From NCBI GenBank assembly GCA_020846515.1, contig JADLDX010000463.1, positions 1 through 10,030 on the forward strand: a stretch of 10,030 nucleotides of DNA, given 5' to 3'. This stretch comes from Pirellulaceae bacterium. GTDB lineage: Bacteria; Planctomycetota; Planctomycetia; Pirellulales; Pirellulaceae. The notes beneath the pieces are model-generated. The model searched no databases and was not told where the DNA came from. It saw only the letters and a list, made by a program, of their open reading frames with translations. Position 1 is the stretch's first letter, and every line of letters begins with the position of its first letter. Shown piece after piece: positions 1-8,043 of the stretch. A program made the position numbers and the translations under genes.

Positions 1-118
1 AGCTGACGCCAGGCGACCCTCCCGCTGCTACGCAGCGAGAGGGTTAGTTCAGCTGCTGCGCAGCAGCTGAACTAACCCTCTCGCTGCGTAGCAGCGGGAG
101 GGTCGCCTGGCGTCAGCT
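1..118. repeat. Perfect palindrome of at least 118 bp (paired REP-like hairpins)
   Basis: The 59 bases before the centre (between 59 and 60) are the exact reverse complement of the 59 after it. Each arm also holds its own smaller hairpin. At 16-44, ACCCTC pairs with GAGGGT and CGCTGC with GCAGCG around a three-base loop, with one C/A mismatch. The mirror copy is at 75-103. This is the arrangement of two head-to-head REP units (a BIME-like pair). Symmetry breaks after 118, and the left end coincides with the window edge, so the palindrome may continue outside. It lies downstream of the minus-strand DUF1501 gene. It could be a real cruciform-forming repeat or a fold-back assembly artefact at a contig end. 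Confidence 0.9.
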
Positions 119-124
119 CAGGCG

Positions 125-139
125 GGGAGGGGGCCTCCC
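125..139. repeat. Short GC-rich hairpin
   Basis: GGGAGG at 125-130 pairs with CCTCCC at 134-139 around a GGG loop. It lies directly right of the large palindrome and shares the GGGAGG core of the other repeats here, so it may be a degenerate member of the same family. Confidence 0.5.
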
Positions 140-201
140 GTGCTAACCAAAGCCAGAATCACTTCGCTGCTAACTCGCCTGTGCGGCGCACGCACCCTCC
201 C

Positions 202-236
202 CGAAAAAACAGGCTGCAGTAGCGCCTGTTTTTTCG
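202..236. terminator. Bidirectional terminator-like hairpin
   Basis: A perfect 13-bp stem (CGAAAAAACAGGC at 202-214, GCCTGTTTTTTCG at 224-236) encloses a nine-base loop. Read on either strand it is a GC-containing stem core (ACAGGC/GCCTGT) followed by six T, the layout of a factor-independent terminator. It starts about 60 bp past the stop codon of the minus-strand DUF1501 gene and probably ends that operon. It could also stop transcription entering from the left. Confidence 0.6.
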
Positions 237-293
237 ACCCTCCCGGGCGCTGCGCTGGGAGGGTTAGTTCGCCGGAGGGAGGGTTAGTTCAGC
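237..293. repeat. REP-like hairpin unit plus partial copy
   Basis: ACCCTCCC at 237-244 pairs with GGGAGGGT at 257-264 around a 12-base GC-rich loop. It is followed by TAGTTCGCC. A second partial copy, GGAGGGAGGGTTAGTTCAGC, lies at 274-293, immediately before the stop codon of the DUF1501 gene. The motif GAGGGTTAGTTC is also found in both arms of the palindrome at 1-118, so these belong to one short repeat family. Confidence 0.6.
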
Positions 294-294
294 A

Positions 295-1728
295 TTACGC
301 CAGGATCTCTTCGATCGGTAGACCGTGATCGATGTCCAGTCGCTTGCGAGTGGGCAGTTCCAGCTTGCGTGAATCTAAACCGAGCAGTTGTAAAATGGTG
401 GCGTGAATGTCCGTCACATAGTGCCGATTTTCTGTGGCATGAAAACCAATCGGGTCCGTGGCCCCATGCACCACACCGCGCTTCAAACCTCCGCCGGCCA
501 TCCAGACGGAGAAACCAAAGATATGGTGATCGCGTCCATCAGTGCCTTGCGAGCCGGGCGTGCGTCCAAACTCCGACGCAAAGACCACAATCGTCTCGTC
601 CAGTAAACCACGACGTTCAAGATCGATCAACAAGCCACCAATCGGCTGGTCGACCGCTAGAGCCAGACGGGAATGATTACCCTTCAGGCCACTATGGGCG
701 TCCCAGGCCCCTGCTCCGCCGCCGCCATGCTGGATCTGAATAAATCGGACACCCTGTTCGACGCAGCGCCGCGCGGCCAGTAACTGGCCCGCAAAATCGC
801 GGCAATGGGGTAAGTCCAAGCCATATAGCGCGCGTGTCTCCGCCGTTTCTTTCGAAAAATCCAAAAGCTCAGGCACCGATCGCTGCATGCGAAACGCTAA
901 CTCATAAGCCGCCAGGCGCGCTTCTAGCGCCGGGTCTTGCGGATAAGCTGTGTCACGCAGGCCATTCAATTGGCCGATCAGTCCTGCGCCAATGGATTGT
1001 ACTTCCGTCGACATCGGCCGCTGCGGAGAGCCGAAGTCGAGCGGGTTCTTTGGATCAATGCGCAAGGGGACCGCGTCATGGGCCGGCCCCAAGTAATGAC
1101 CGTCTCGCTTGTTCCAATACTCACGCGTGCCCATCGAAATAAACTGCGGCAAGTTATCGTTCAGGGATGCTAATCCATAATGCACCCAAGCTCCCAAATT
1201 CGGATAGTCACCATCGTTCTGATGTCGACCCGAATGGAATTGCGTCTGCGCGCCGTGATTGCTGTCGGTCGTCCACATCGAGCGCACGATAGCCAGCTTG
1301 TCAACGTTGCGGGCTATATGCGGAAACCAATCGCTCACTTCGATGCCACTCTGGCCATGCTTTTGAAATCCGACCTGCAGAGGATACAAAGTGTTACGCT
1401 GATTACCGTTGCCGTCGGGTACAACCAGCCTTTCAATGGCCAGCTTCTTAGGATCTTGGGCTTCCGCAAAGGGAGTCTCGGCAATCGTCTTGCCTGCATA
1501 TTTGGTCAACATCGGCTTTGGGTCAAAACTTTCCATGTGGCTGACCCCGCCGTTCATGAACAACCAGATGACGCTCTTGGCTCTGGGAGCAAAATGTGGT
1601 TGACCATCCGGCGGTGCCCAACCACCCACGCCGCTACCTCGCGACTCACGCTCCAACATGGCGCCTAGGGCTAACGAACTGAATCCCAAGGCAGAGTGGT
1701 TCAGGAAGGTTCTGCGCGATGTCATCAT
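295..1728 (-). CDS. DUF1501 family protein, Tat-exported
   Basis: The predicted product has 477 residues and belongs to the DUF1501 family, which is expanded in planctomycetes and distantly related to the alkaline phosphatase/sulfatase fold. Its biochemical role is not established. The start at 1728 (ATG ATG) has GGAAG six bases upstream and opens directly on a twin-arginine export signal: SRRTFL at residues 4-9, then a hydrophobic stretch to about 25. An upstream in-frame extension to 1893 is rejected because it would bury this signal. Family-type motifs follow: [13 protein letters not shown] near 60-72, WDAHSG near 342, SEFGRTP near 385-391, GRDHH near 398-402 and TDIHAT near 439. Histidine and aspartate residues in these motifs are candidate metal ligands by inference. 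The gene lies 172 bp after the DUF1549/DUF1553 gene on the same strand, the standard pairing for this family. It appears intact. Confidence 0.93.
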   Translation of the reverse strand: MMTSRRTFLNHSALGFSSLALGAMLERESRGSGVGGWAPPDGQPHFAPRAKSVIWLFMNGGVSHMESFDPKPMLTKYAGKTIAETPFAEAQDPKKLAIERLVVPDGNGNQRNTLYPLQVGFQKHGQSGIEVSDWFPHIARNVDKLAIVRSMWTTDSNHGAQTQFHSGRHQNDGDYPNLGAWVHYGLASLNDNLPQFISMGTREYWNKRDGHYLGPAHDAVPLRIDPKNPLDFGSPQRPMSTEVQSIGAGLIGQLNGLRDTAYPQDPALEARLAAYELAFRMQRSVPELLDFSKETAETRALYGLDLPHCRDFAGQLLAARRCVEQGVRFIQIQHGGGGAGAWDAHSGLKGNHSRLALAVDQPIGGLLIDLERRGLLDETIVVFASEFGRTPGSQGTDGRDHHIFGFSVWMAGGGLKRGVVHGATDPIGFHATENRHYVTDIHATILQLLGLDSRKLELPTRKRLDIDHGLPIEEILA

Positions 1729-1734
1729 CTCTAT

Positions 1735-1739
1735 CTTCC
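1735..1739 (-). promoter_or_regulatory. Ribosome binding site of the DUF1501 gene
   Basis: GGAAG on the minus strand ends six bases before the ATG at 1728. It supports this internal start, which coincides with the Tat signal, over the longer reading from 1893. Confidence 0.6.
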
Positions 1740-1900
1740 GTTGGATTCGATCGTTGAAAGGGATCGGATGGTTTTTGATGGGTTTATTTTTAATCGACTC
1801 AATGGCGGATGCGGCCAAGCCGTCCGGTTTGGCCCGGTGTTGTCGCCGCGAATGACCGGGCAGCTTGCGCTGCTCCGCTTTCTTTGGAACCACGCGGGCG

Positions 1901-4900
1901 TCATCTCAAGGTCACAAAGTCGGTGTGGTTGAGCAAGGACCATATCAGCAGTTCGTATTCGCTGCGATTCTGTTTATCGGGGACTTGTCGCCACTGCTCG
2001 ATGGCTGCTCGACTGGCTTGTAGCTCGACCGGACTGGGTTCAATGGCCAGCAATGACAAGAAGGCTTGACGGATGAAGGCCGAGTCGTCCAGTGGCGCGG
2101 CGGACGCATTTAAACGTCCACTGATCCTGTCGGCAATCGGTTTGGCTGAGTCCAGTACCAATTGGCTATTGGTGAGTGCTAAGGCTTGTTGCGGCACGAT
2201 GCTTTGGTCTCGCAAATAACATTCTTTGACCGCAGCTTCGTCAAAGGTAGTCAAAAACAGATTGCGCTCATTGTTGGAGTGGAAGAAGTACAAGCTTCGG
2301 CGTTTCGAAGTGGCTTGATCGCCCGACATTACGGAAGGTCCACCCAATGTTTCATCGAGCAAACCGGCCAGTGACAAGATGGAATCGCGCACAACTTGAG
2401 ATTCAATCCGCACAGGCGTGCGACGCCACAGCCATTGATTGTCAGCATCGATGGCCAGATTGGCTTCGCAACCGGCCAGCGAGGAACTACGGCGATAGGC
2501 GGCCGACGTGACCATGATGCGGTGCATATGTTTCATACTCCAACCACTATCGACCAATTCGGCTGCCAACCAGTCGAGCAATTCGCGATGCATGGGCGAT
2601 GGATTCTTGCGCCCAAAATCAAACGATGTAGCCACCAGTGCCGTACCCATGTGCCGCGTCCAAAGGTGATTGGCCGCGACGCGCGCCGTGAGGGGATGAC
2701 GCTTGTCCGTAAGCCACTTGGCCAAGGCCGTTCTGCGTCCACTACTCTTGGGACCAAAGGTGATCTCTGGATCATCTTTACCCGAATTGAAGAAGCGTGT
2801 AGCGGTCCACCTGGCACCTACCAGCGGTTGATATCTATCGGTCTCCTTAACCTCAGCGGCTAGTAGCTCTTCAGCTTTCCCGAGGGCCTCTCGCGCGGCT
2901 TTAAGCTCCTTTTCCATGGCGGCGCGTTTGTCCGCAGCCGCCCGCATCAGACTCAACTCCAAACCGACCACCTTCTTCTGAGCCTTGGTCAACTCGAGAG
3001 CTCGCTGAGCCTTGACGGCTCGCTCGTTGGCAGCCCGCGCTGCCGCAGTCAATTCAGCGTCCCCCTGCTCTTTACCGGCCTGGTCCTTGGCTGCCTGTTT
3101 ATCGACTTGTTTATCGACTGCCGGCTGTTCTGTTGTTGCTGTTGTTGTTGCTGCGGGGCGCGAATCGATGATGGCCCAGTCGGCGCGCTGGGCGGCCAGG
3201 CGCGCTTCGAGCGCTTGGCGATCTTGCTGAGCGATCGTTACGTCCAACTCTGCTGCGCGTAGTTCTGCTTCGGCCACGGCTACAGAGTCTGCCGGTGCTG
3301 AATTGCTGCCGGCTGGCTGAAGAGTGGCTGCGTCGTCGAGGGCGGTCAATTTAAATTCATGAAAAGCAGCTATCGCATCGAAGGTCACTAGTTGCAGTGC
3401 GCCGCTTCGACGGGCCAGTGGGCTTTGCCAGGCTAAGACCAATTCATTGTTGAGGTGAGCATTAATCAAGTTACCGCGGACTTGGACGCGCAGCGTATAC
3501 TCGCGGTTCAGTTCGATCGCACGGGGTACCGTGGCCTCTTGGGGATATTGCCACTGGCCGGCGCGACTGAACGAGCCCTGTACTTTGGAACCACCGCTGA
3601 CCGCGCTGACGTAAACGATCTGCTCGCTATCATCTGCGTTGGCCGAGGCAGTGGGATCGGCTTGATTGGCATCAAAGCTCAGGCAGACACTCCGCCATTG
3701 GCTGCCACCTAAAATCGTAAAACGCACGGTCGCCTCAAAGTTCTCAGGCACGGGCTTGAGGTAACGTAAGACGCTGCGTGAGTCGCCGTCGAGTTGTTGT
3801 TGAAGTTGACCGGACGCATGTTTCCATCGACCGCCATAGCTCTTCCAGTGCTGGTCATCGAGCTGCTCGAAGCGATCATGGAACGGAGTGATCAGTGGGC
3901 TAGCCTTCGTAGTGTTGGAAGGCGCAGGGCTAGTGTTACCTGTCGATGGGGCGCTGGCACTTGATTCAGCCTTGGCCTCTGTCTTTGCCTTGGCCTTAAC
4001 ACTAGCCAGCGTAGCTTGTGCTTTGACCAATGCCTGCTGCGCGGTTTGGATTTGGCGATCCGCCGCAGCGACATACGCGGCTTGGACAAAGGCTTGTCGT
4101 TCGGGCTGCCAGGCTTCGGCCGGCAATGTTTTGGGTTCGATGTTTAACTCACCCAGCGCCAGTATCTCAGGTACACCCGGCGAGATGACGGCGGATTTAT
4201 CGGGTTGAGTTTCCTGGCCGCGGACAAACAAATAGGTAGGCGAGTCGGCTTGTGATTCGAATGATCGAGGCAGACCGATGCGCGCCAGATCGATTTCACC
4301 GGGCTGCATATCCAGCCGCACATGGTATGGCTCAAAGAAGGCGCGCATCCGATAGTAATCGGTTTGGGTGATCGGATCATACTTATGGTCATGGCACTTG
4401 GCGCAGTTCATCGTCAAGCCCATGAAGCCTTTGCTCACGTGCTCGACCGTCTCGTCCATCCATTGGTGACGATTGAAGAGAAAGTAGTTGCGAGCCAAGA
4501 ACCCGGTGGCGCGGAGTTTATCGGGATCAGTCGGGGCCAGGTCATCGCCAGCCAGCATCAAACGCACCATCTCATCGTATGGCTTATCCTTGTTGAGCGA
4601 CTGGACGATCCAGTCACGCCAATGCCAAATATGTTTTTGGCTATTGCGTAGTTGATCGCCCAGCCCCCACCAATCGCTGTAACGCCAGATGTCCATCCAG
4701 TGCCGAGCCCAACGTTCGCCATGTCGAGGATCATCCAGCAATCGATTCACTAGCCGCTCGTACCAATCGACCTGGCTGTCTTGTTCAATCTGCGCGAGTT
4801 CCTCCAGCGATGGTGGCAGGCCGATCAGATCGATGTAGAGTCGCCGAATGAGTTCATGTTTATTGGCTTCTACTTGCGGAGTGAGTTTATGTTCGCGGTG

Positions 4901-5545
4901 GGCTCGGGCAAGGAAAGCGTCGATCGCATTGCGGGCCGAAGAGTCGCCGATTGAGTTGCCAGTTGAGTTGCCGATCGAGTTACCTTGAGCATCCGCAGGA
5001 TTATTGGGTACAGCTGGCCGCTGAATCTGTTGAAAGGCCCAATGCTCGCGTGGATCGGGCTCGGGTAATTCGTCAGCCGGTGAGTGCGCGCCGGCTTCGA
5101 TCCAAGCAGTCAGCTCGGCGATCTGCTGTGGCGTGAGCGGTTCGCCCTCCGGAGGCATGCGTTGGTCGAGATCCGTCGAGCTGACTCGAGCAATCAGCGG
5201 ACTCTTGGTTGGCTCGTTCGCCACAATGACCTGTCCGCTGTCCCCGCCTTTTTTCGCCAGGATGCCCGTGTCCAGCCGTAGTCCGGCTGATTGATTCAAA
5301 ACACCATGGCAAGCGATGCAGCGCGCGGCCAACAGCGGTTTTATCTTGCGCTCGTAATTGAGCTGCGCATCGACCGGTTTGTCAGGCTCGGCCGCTTGGA
5401 CCATTGACGTGACGCAGCAACCTATCCATACCAGGCAAACGCTCAAGGCCCATCGGCCTCTGGCCTGGGCCTGAGTTTGCGACTGGGTTTGGAAATCAAC
5501 GTTGGGTGGGTCGACCGGCGGGAGTGTAGTCACAAGGGGCTGCAC
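1901..5545 (-). CDS. PSCyt1 / DUF1549 / DUF1553 secreted cytochrome-like protein with LamG-like insert
   Basis: The product of about 1,214 residues is a planctomycete cytochrome-type surface protein. Residues below count from the GTG at 5545, which has AGGA nine bases upstream. A TTG at 5566 in the same frame is an alternative start with a poorer upstream site. A hydrophobic export signal lies at about 32-52. The PSCyt1 domain follows, with haem motif CIACH at 76-80 and a possible axial Met in RMPPEG near 130. DUF1549 spans about 206-410 and has a second CxxCH, CAKCH, at 381-385. A beta-rich segment at about 556-735 resembles a LamG/concanavalin-like sugar-binding domain. Alanine/lysine/glutamate-rich segments at about 486-530, 755-793 and 831-898 look like coiled coils. 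DUF1553 fills about 908-1175. The gene comes first in a two-gene unit with the DUF1501 gene. Known partners of such pairs suggest extracellular polysaccharide use, but no reaction is established. Confidence 0.93.
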   Translation of the reverse strand: MQPLVTTLPPVDPPNVDFQTQSQTQAQARGRWALSVCLVWIGCCVTSMVQAAEPDKPVDAQLNYERKIKPLLAARCIACHGVLNQSAGLRLDTGILAKKGGDSGQVIVANEPTKSPLIARVSSTDLDQRMPPEGEPLTPQQIAELTAWIEAGAHSPADELPEPDPREHWAFQQIQRPAVPNNPADAQGNSIGNSTGNSIGDSSARNAIDAFLARAHREHKLTPQVEANKHELIRRLYIDLIGLPPSLEELAQIEQDSQVDWYERLVNRLLDDPRHGERWARHWMDIWRYSDWWGLGDQLRNSQKHIWHWRDWIVQSLNKDKPYDEMVRLMLAGDDLAPTDPDKLRATGFLARNYFLFNRHQWMDETVEHVSKGFMGLTMNCAKCHDHKYDPITQTDYYRMRAFFEPYHVRLDMQPGEIDLARIGLPRSFESQADSPTYLFVRGQETQPDKSAVISPGVPEILALGELNIEPKTLPAEAWQPERQAFVQAAYVAAADRQIQTAQQALVKAQATLASVKAKAKTEAKAESSASAPSTGNTSPAPSNTTKASPLITPFHDRFEQLDDQHWKSYGGRWKHASGQLQQQLDGDSRSVLRYLKPVPENFEATVRFTILGGSQWRSVCLSFDANQADPTASANADDSEQIVYVSAVSGGSKVQGSFSRAGQWQYPQEATVPRAIELNREYTLRVQVRGNLINAHLNNELVLAWQSPLARRSGALQLVTFDAIAAFHEFKLTALDDAATLQPAGSNSAPADSVAVAEAELRAAELDVTIAQQDRQALEARLAAQRADWAIIDSRPAATTTATTEQPAVDKQVDKQAAKDQAGKEQGDAELTAAARAANERAVKAQRALELTKAQKKVVGLELSLMRAAADKRAAMEKELKAAREALGKAEELLAAEVKETDRYQPLVGARWTATRFFNSGKDDPEITFGPKSSGRRTALAKWLTDKRHPLTARVAANHLWTRHMGTALVATSFDFGRKNPSPMHRELLDWLAAELVDSGWSMKHMHRIMVTSAAYRRSSSLAGCEANLAIDADNQWLWRRTPVRIESQVVRDSILSLAGLLDETLGGPSVMSGDQATSKRRSLYFFHSNNERNLFLTTFDEAAVKECYLRDQSIVPQQALALTNSQLVLDSAKPIADRISGRLNASAAPLDDSAFIRQAFLSLLAIEPSPVELQASRAAIEQWRQVPDKQNRSEYELLIWSLLNHTDFVTLR
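3096..3119. repeat. Two perfect 12-bp tandem repeats within the coding sequence
   Basis: TGTTTATCGACT occurs twice in tandem and encodes VDKQ-VDKQ on the minus strand. It is followed to the right by a GTT/TTG-rich triplet run that encodes polythreonine. All of this lies in the linker between two predicted coiled-coil segments of the DUF1549/DUF1553 protein. The 12-bp unit keeps the reading frame. Confidence 0.8.
4941..4984. repeat. 12-bp tandem repeat within the coding sequence, about 3.7 copies
   Basis: On the minus strand, units of the type GGCAACTCAATC encode a repeated Gly-Asn-Ser-Ile/Thr tetrapeptide. The repeat lies between the PSCyt1 and DUF1549 domains of the large protein, where a flexible linker is expected. 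The units differ at a few bases and keep the frame. Confidence 0.8.
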
Positions 5546-5554
5546 GTGTGGGAA

Positions 5555-5558
5555 TCCT
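5555..5558 (-). promoter_or_regulatory. Ribosome binding site favouring the GTG start at 5545
   Basis: AGGA (within AAAGGA) on the minus strand ends nine bases before the GTG. The upstream TTG at 5566 has only GAAACC before it. This makes the GTG the more likely start, without excluding the TTG. Confidence 0.4.
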
Positions 5559-5640
5559 TTAGTCAAGGTTTCACGGTGGGCTACCCAGTAGGTGGGCTAG
5601 ATCTAACGGGCGTCGGGCGTCGATCATAACATGGGCCGAG

Positions 5641-5813
5641 AACCGTGGGCTAACGCGCTAGAGGCAGTCACTTTTCTTTGATTTGTAGCGTAGCAGCGAT
5701 TTGTAGCGTAACGGCGCAAGCCGTACGGTGAGTTTCCTAGCAAATCAACGGCGGTACCGGACGGCTCGCGCCGTTCCGCTTCTAATCCGCCGCAAGCGCG
5801 CTAGCCCACGGTT
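5641..5813. repeat. Short element bounded by 19-bp inverted repeats, with internal hairpins
   Basis: The left end (5641-5659, AACCGTGGGCTAACGCGCT) and right end (5795-5813) are reverse complements at 18 of 19 positions. Inside are two hairpins of the same design, ACGGC-four bases-GCCGT, at 5711-5724 and 5761-5774. There is also a 13-bp direct repeat, GATTTGTAGCGTA, at 5680-5692 and 5698-5710. No target-site duplication and no transposase gene are visible. This fits a non-autonomous repeat of the REP/MITE kind common in planctomycete intergenic DNA, but the class cannot be settled from one copy. Confidence 0.6.
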
Positions 5814-5933
5814 TTTACCGCTCATGAAGATCGACGTCGATCTATAGTATCCTCCGTTCCAGGGTGAAAGTGTAGCCCGCTTGCCCAATCGCAACCTCGA
5901 TCTTGGGCTTTGGCCAAAGTGCCGAACTCCGCA

Positions 5934-5971
5934 AAGAATCTGCAAGCTTTTGCAAGAATCTGCCAGATTCT
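5934..5971. repeat. Direct and inverted repeat cluster upstream of the kinase-like gene
   Basis: AAGAATCTGC occurs at 5934-5943 and again exactly 20 bp later at 5954-5963. AGATTCT at 5965-5971 pairs with AGAATCT at 5955-5961 across three bases. TGCAA/TTGCA at 5941-5954 forms a second small stem. The roughly two-turn spacing could suit a regulator binding site, but that is only an inference. Confidence 0.5.
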
Positions 5972-6095
5972 GTAGCAATGGGTCGAACTTCGAGGACTCT
6001 CGTTCATTTTGACTGGCGAAGCGGGGTGGAGTTTGACGAACAGTGGGAATGTAGGTCCCGAAAAACTGCTCAAGCCCCGAATAGGAACCGTTGGC

Positions 6096-6935
6096 ATGTC
6101 TGAAATGCTAGCTCTGGAACGGTCAGATGATGGTGTTGGATGTGAAAGACCAGGAGTCCTGCGGGCTTTGGGCAAAAGCGATCCCCCTTTGATAGTGACT
6201 GTCGATGGCGAACGTTTTTTAAGGGAAGAAATTTTCAAACACGACTCCTGGGCAGCCACAGCGGTTTACGTTGGAGTCCGAGGCCGGCGGGTGGTTTGCA
6301 AATTCAATCGACAATCTGGGATTGGGCCGGTACCGATGCGTTGGTTGGGCCGTTGGTTAGCGCGTCGAGAAAAATATTTTTTGCAGTCATTGTCAGGTCT
6401 AGTCGGAATTCCGGTGGTGTATCCAACGGTGCAAGTCAACGGACGCCAGTGCCCGCATGCAGTCGCGCATGAGTATGTGCCAGGGCGTCCCTTGTCGGTG
6501 GCCAGCCACTTGAGAACAGATTTTTTTGATCATGTTGAGCGACTGCTGGCCCAATTGCACGCGCGGAACATTATTTACGTCGATTTGCACAAGCAAGAGA
6601 ATGTGCTGGTGGGTGAGGATGGTTTGCCGTACTTGATCGACTTTCAAGTCAGTGTAAAGTTACCAGCCTGGAAGATATGCCGTCCTCTGTTCCGGGCGCT
6701 GTGCGATTGCGATTTGTATCATGCTGATAAGCATCGGTGGATACATCGCATGCCATCAGCCACGGGAAAGAGTCGGTCTCGTCCATTTTGGCTGGAACTC
6801 CATCGAAAGATTGGTGTGCCTCTACGTACGTTTCGTCGTCGACTGCTGGTTGCGATCGGTGTGCGGCGCGGGCAGGGAAGCGCCGCTACGGAAGCTGCTC
6901 CGGAAGTTGGGTTTCGGCGAGCAGACGCAGCTTGA
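6096..6935 (+). CDS. Kinase-fold protein resembling the Kdo kinase/WaaP (lipopolysaccharide kinase) family
   Basis: The 279-residue product shows the landmarks of a protein-kinase-like ATP site. Residues are counted from the ATG at 6096, which has AGGA nine bases upstream. VVCKF holds a candidate phosphate-anchoring Lys at 69. REKYF gives a candidate helix-C Glu at 92. HEYVPGRPL near 125-133 looks like the hinge. YVDLHKQEN carries a catalytic Asp at 163 and Asn at 169. IDFQ carries a metal-binding Asp at 182, with Gln where protein kinases have Gly. The HRD-type motif reads YVD. The short length and this pattern fit the small Kdo kinase/InaA-like group better than Ser/Thr kinases. The substrate could be a lipid-linked sugar or another small molecule and is not determined. 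There is no signal peptide, so it is probably cytoplasmic. The tail is basic. A TTG-initiated extension from 6009 is less likely. The next gene follows after 28 bp. Confidence 0.7.
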   Translation: MSEMLALERSDDGVGCERPGVLRALGKSDPPLIVTVDGERFLREEIFKHDSWAATAVYVGVRGRRVVCKFNRQSGIGPVPMRWLGRWLARREKYFLQSLSGLVGIPVVYPTVQVNGRQCPHAVAHEYVPGRPLSVASHLRTDFFDHVERLLAQLHARNIIYVDLHKQENVLVGEDGLPYLIDFQVSVKLPAWKICRPLFRALCDCDLYHADKHRWIHRMPSATGKSRSRPFWLELHRKIGVPLRTFRRRLLVAIGVRRGQGSAATEAAPEVGFRRADAA

Positions 6936-6948
6936 TATCCAAACAGCT

Positions 6949-6955
6949 AAGGTGA
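6949..6955 (+). promoter_or_regulatory. Ribosome binding site of the 356-residue protein gene
   Basis: AAGGTGA lies eight bases before the GTG at 6964. It falls in the 28-bp gap after the kinase-like gene, supporting a GTG start and translation from a shared transcript. Confidence 0.65.
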
Positions 6956-6963
6956 TTTGATCC

Positions 6964-8034
6964 GTGCCAGCTCAACCATCCCAGAAACGCTTGCGAACGA
7001 CATTTAAGACCCGTGTGGAGCAGTTCTGGAGTTGGTTTCCGGAAGTCGCCAAACGATTTGAAGCCGCTTTGGCTGCCGATGATCCGCAGCCGGTTGTGTC
7101 GGAAGTCAGCAATTACATGGCCACCAATATGCCTGGGCTCAGTTGGGCACTGGGCCGTGGTGAAGGCGATCTCCATGCCTTTACATTGACCGGCGAGGGG
7201 ATGATCCCCAAGCAGCTTTTGGCCGAATACTGGCATTCTCGCGCCATTGAAATGCCCGGTTGGGTCTTTCACGCATCGCGTCAGCCATCCTCCTATGAGA
7301 CGCTCAAGGATGTGGCTATTGGTGTGACCGACCAAGAGCAAGTGGATGCGGCTAACTTTTTGATCAAGACCAGCATCGATGAAGAGAATGAAGTCATCGA
7401 TCTGGTGGCCTGGCATCCGTCGCTCGTCAATGTACCGGAGGAGCATCACTTTCAGATTTTGTTCCTGCTGCTGGATGAGGCTCTGGGGGAATTCGGCGTT
7501 CAAACATGGTTGGGCGAACTGACGGTTGAGCCAATTACCGACATGACCAACACACGCAACTTGTTGGAGTTGCCAAAGTTTATCCAGCAAGTCAGCAACT
7601 ATCATGAGTGGGAAAAGTTTCCGCCGCTGGAAACCTATTCCACCTATGAAGTGCCTGAACAGGTCAGCGGTCCACGGGGCGATACCGTCGTCGGTAATAG
7701 CTGCGTGCCCGATTTGGTATTCGAATACATCGAGAACGAAGGTGAGTTGAGCGACGATCCGCTGGAGGATACGGGCGCCGAGTTTGTCTACATATCTTTG
7801 GATGGTGCTGTCTTTGTTGAAGGTGATGAAGTCGACGCACGCAGCAACATCGAAGACGAACTGGATACAGCGCTGGCCGAGAACTTGAGCGGACGAACGA
7901 TCGGCGGTGCGACCGGTGTCCAGCACAGTTACATCGATCTCCTGTTGTTCGACGGCGCACGCAGCCGCGAGATCATCGAGCAGATTCTGCAGCGACTACA
8001 GTGGGCCGGCAAATACGAAGTAGTCGACTTCTAA
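6964..8034 (+). CDS. Uncharacterised acidic two-domain protein
   Basis: I do not recognise this 356-residue protein with certainty. It starts at a GTG with a good ribosome binding site, has no signal peptide or membrane segment, and is strongly acidic, so it is probably soluble and cytoplasmic. The N-terminal part (about 15-110) contains FWSWFPE at 21-27 and later MPGWVFHASR at 97-106. This pattern faintly recalls bacterial proteins around DUF695, a family of unknown function, but the match is from memory only. The C-terminal part (about 270-356) has alternating hydrophobic strands and the motif GGATG near 314-318, followed by SYIDLLLFD at 322-330. The middle (about 220-270) is proline- and acid-rich and may be a linker. 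It lies 28 bp after the kinase-like gene and was probably co-transcribed with it. A long open frame on the opposite strand is judged a shadow. Confidence 0.8.
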   Translation: MPAQPSQKRLRTTFKTRVEQFWSWFPEVAKRFEAALAADDPQPVVSEVSNYMATNMPGLSWALGRGEGDLHAFTLTGEGMIPKQLLAEYWHSRAIEMPGWVFHASRQPSSYETLKDVAIGVTDQEQVDAANFLIKTSIDEENEVIDLVAWHPSLVNVPEEHHFQILFLLLDEALGEFGVQTWLGELTVEPITDMTNTRNLLELPKFIQQVSNYHEWEKFPPLETYSTYEVPEQVSGPRGDTVVGNSCVPDLVFEYIENEGELSDDPLEDTGAEFVYISLDGAVFVEGDEVDARSNIEDELDTALAENLSGRTIGGATGVQHSYIDLLLFDGARSREIIEQILQRLQWAGKYEVVDF

Positions 8035-8043
8035 GCCCTCGTA

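Larger units (their letters stand above)
5546..6095. other. Divergent intergenic region
   Basis: About 550 bp separate the minus-strand DUF1549/DUF1553 gene from the plus-strand kinase-like gene, so both promoters should lie here. I find no convincing -35/-10 pair on either strand. Several symmetric sequences stand out. The octamer GTGGGCTA occurs at 5576-5583, 5592-5599 and 5645-5652, and inverted at 5802-5809. A 16-bp perfect palindrome, AGATCGACGTCGATCT, lies at 5828-5843, and a 12-bp palindrome, CTTTGGCCAAAG, at 5908-5919. No protein-coding frame here is credible. Confidence 0.7.

Noticed and set aside
1180..1668. 162-codon plus-strand frame opposite the DUF1501 gene
   Set aside because: It is antisense to a well-supported family member with clear motifs. 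It has no recognisable domain.
5623..5628. TATGAT on the minus strand as a -10 box for the DUF1549/DUF1553 gene
   Set aside because: No -35-like hexamer is found at a suitable distance, so the match alone is too weak to call a promoter.
5843..5848. TATAGT as a -10 box for the kinase-like gene
   Set aside because: It matches five of six positions but has no -35 partner at 16-18 bp, and it overlaps the end of a palindrome.
5822..6259. 145-codon minus-strand frame across the kinase-like gene start
   Set aside because: No family motif is visible, and it overlaps the N-terminal part of a gene with kinase-fold landmarks.
6886..7926. 346-codon open frame on the minus strand opposite the 356-residue protein gene
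   Set aside because: It covers most of a plus-strand gene that has a clear ribosome site and a normal protein composition. The antisense product is Cys/His/Gln-rich with no recognisable motif, so it is read as a shadow frame.
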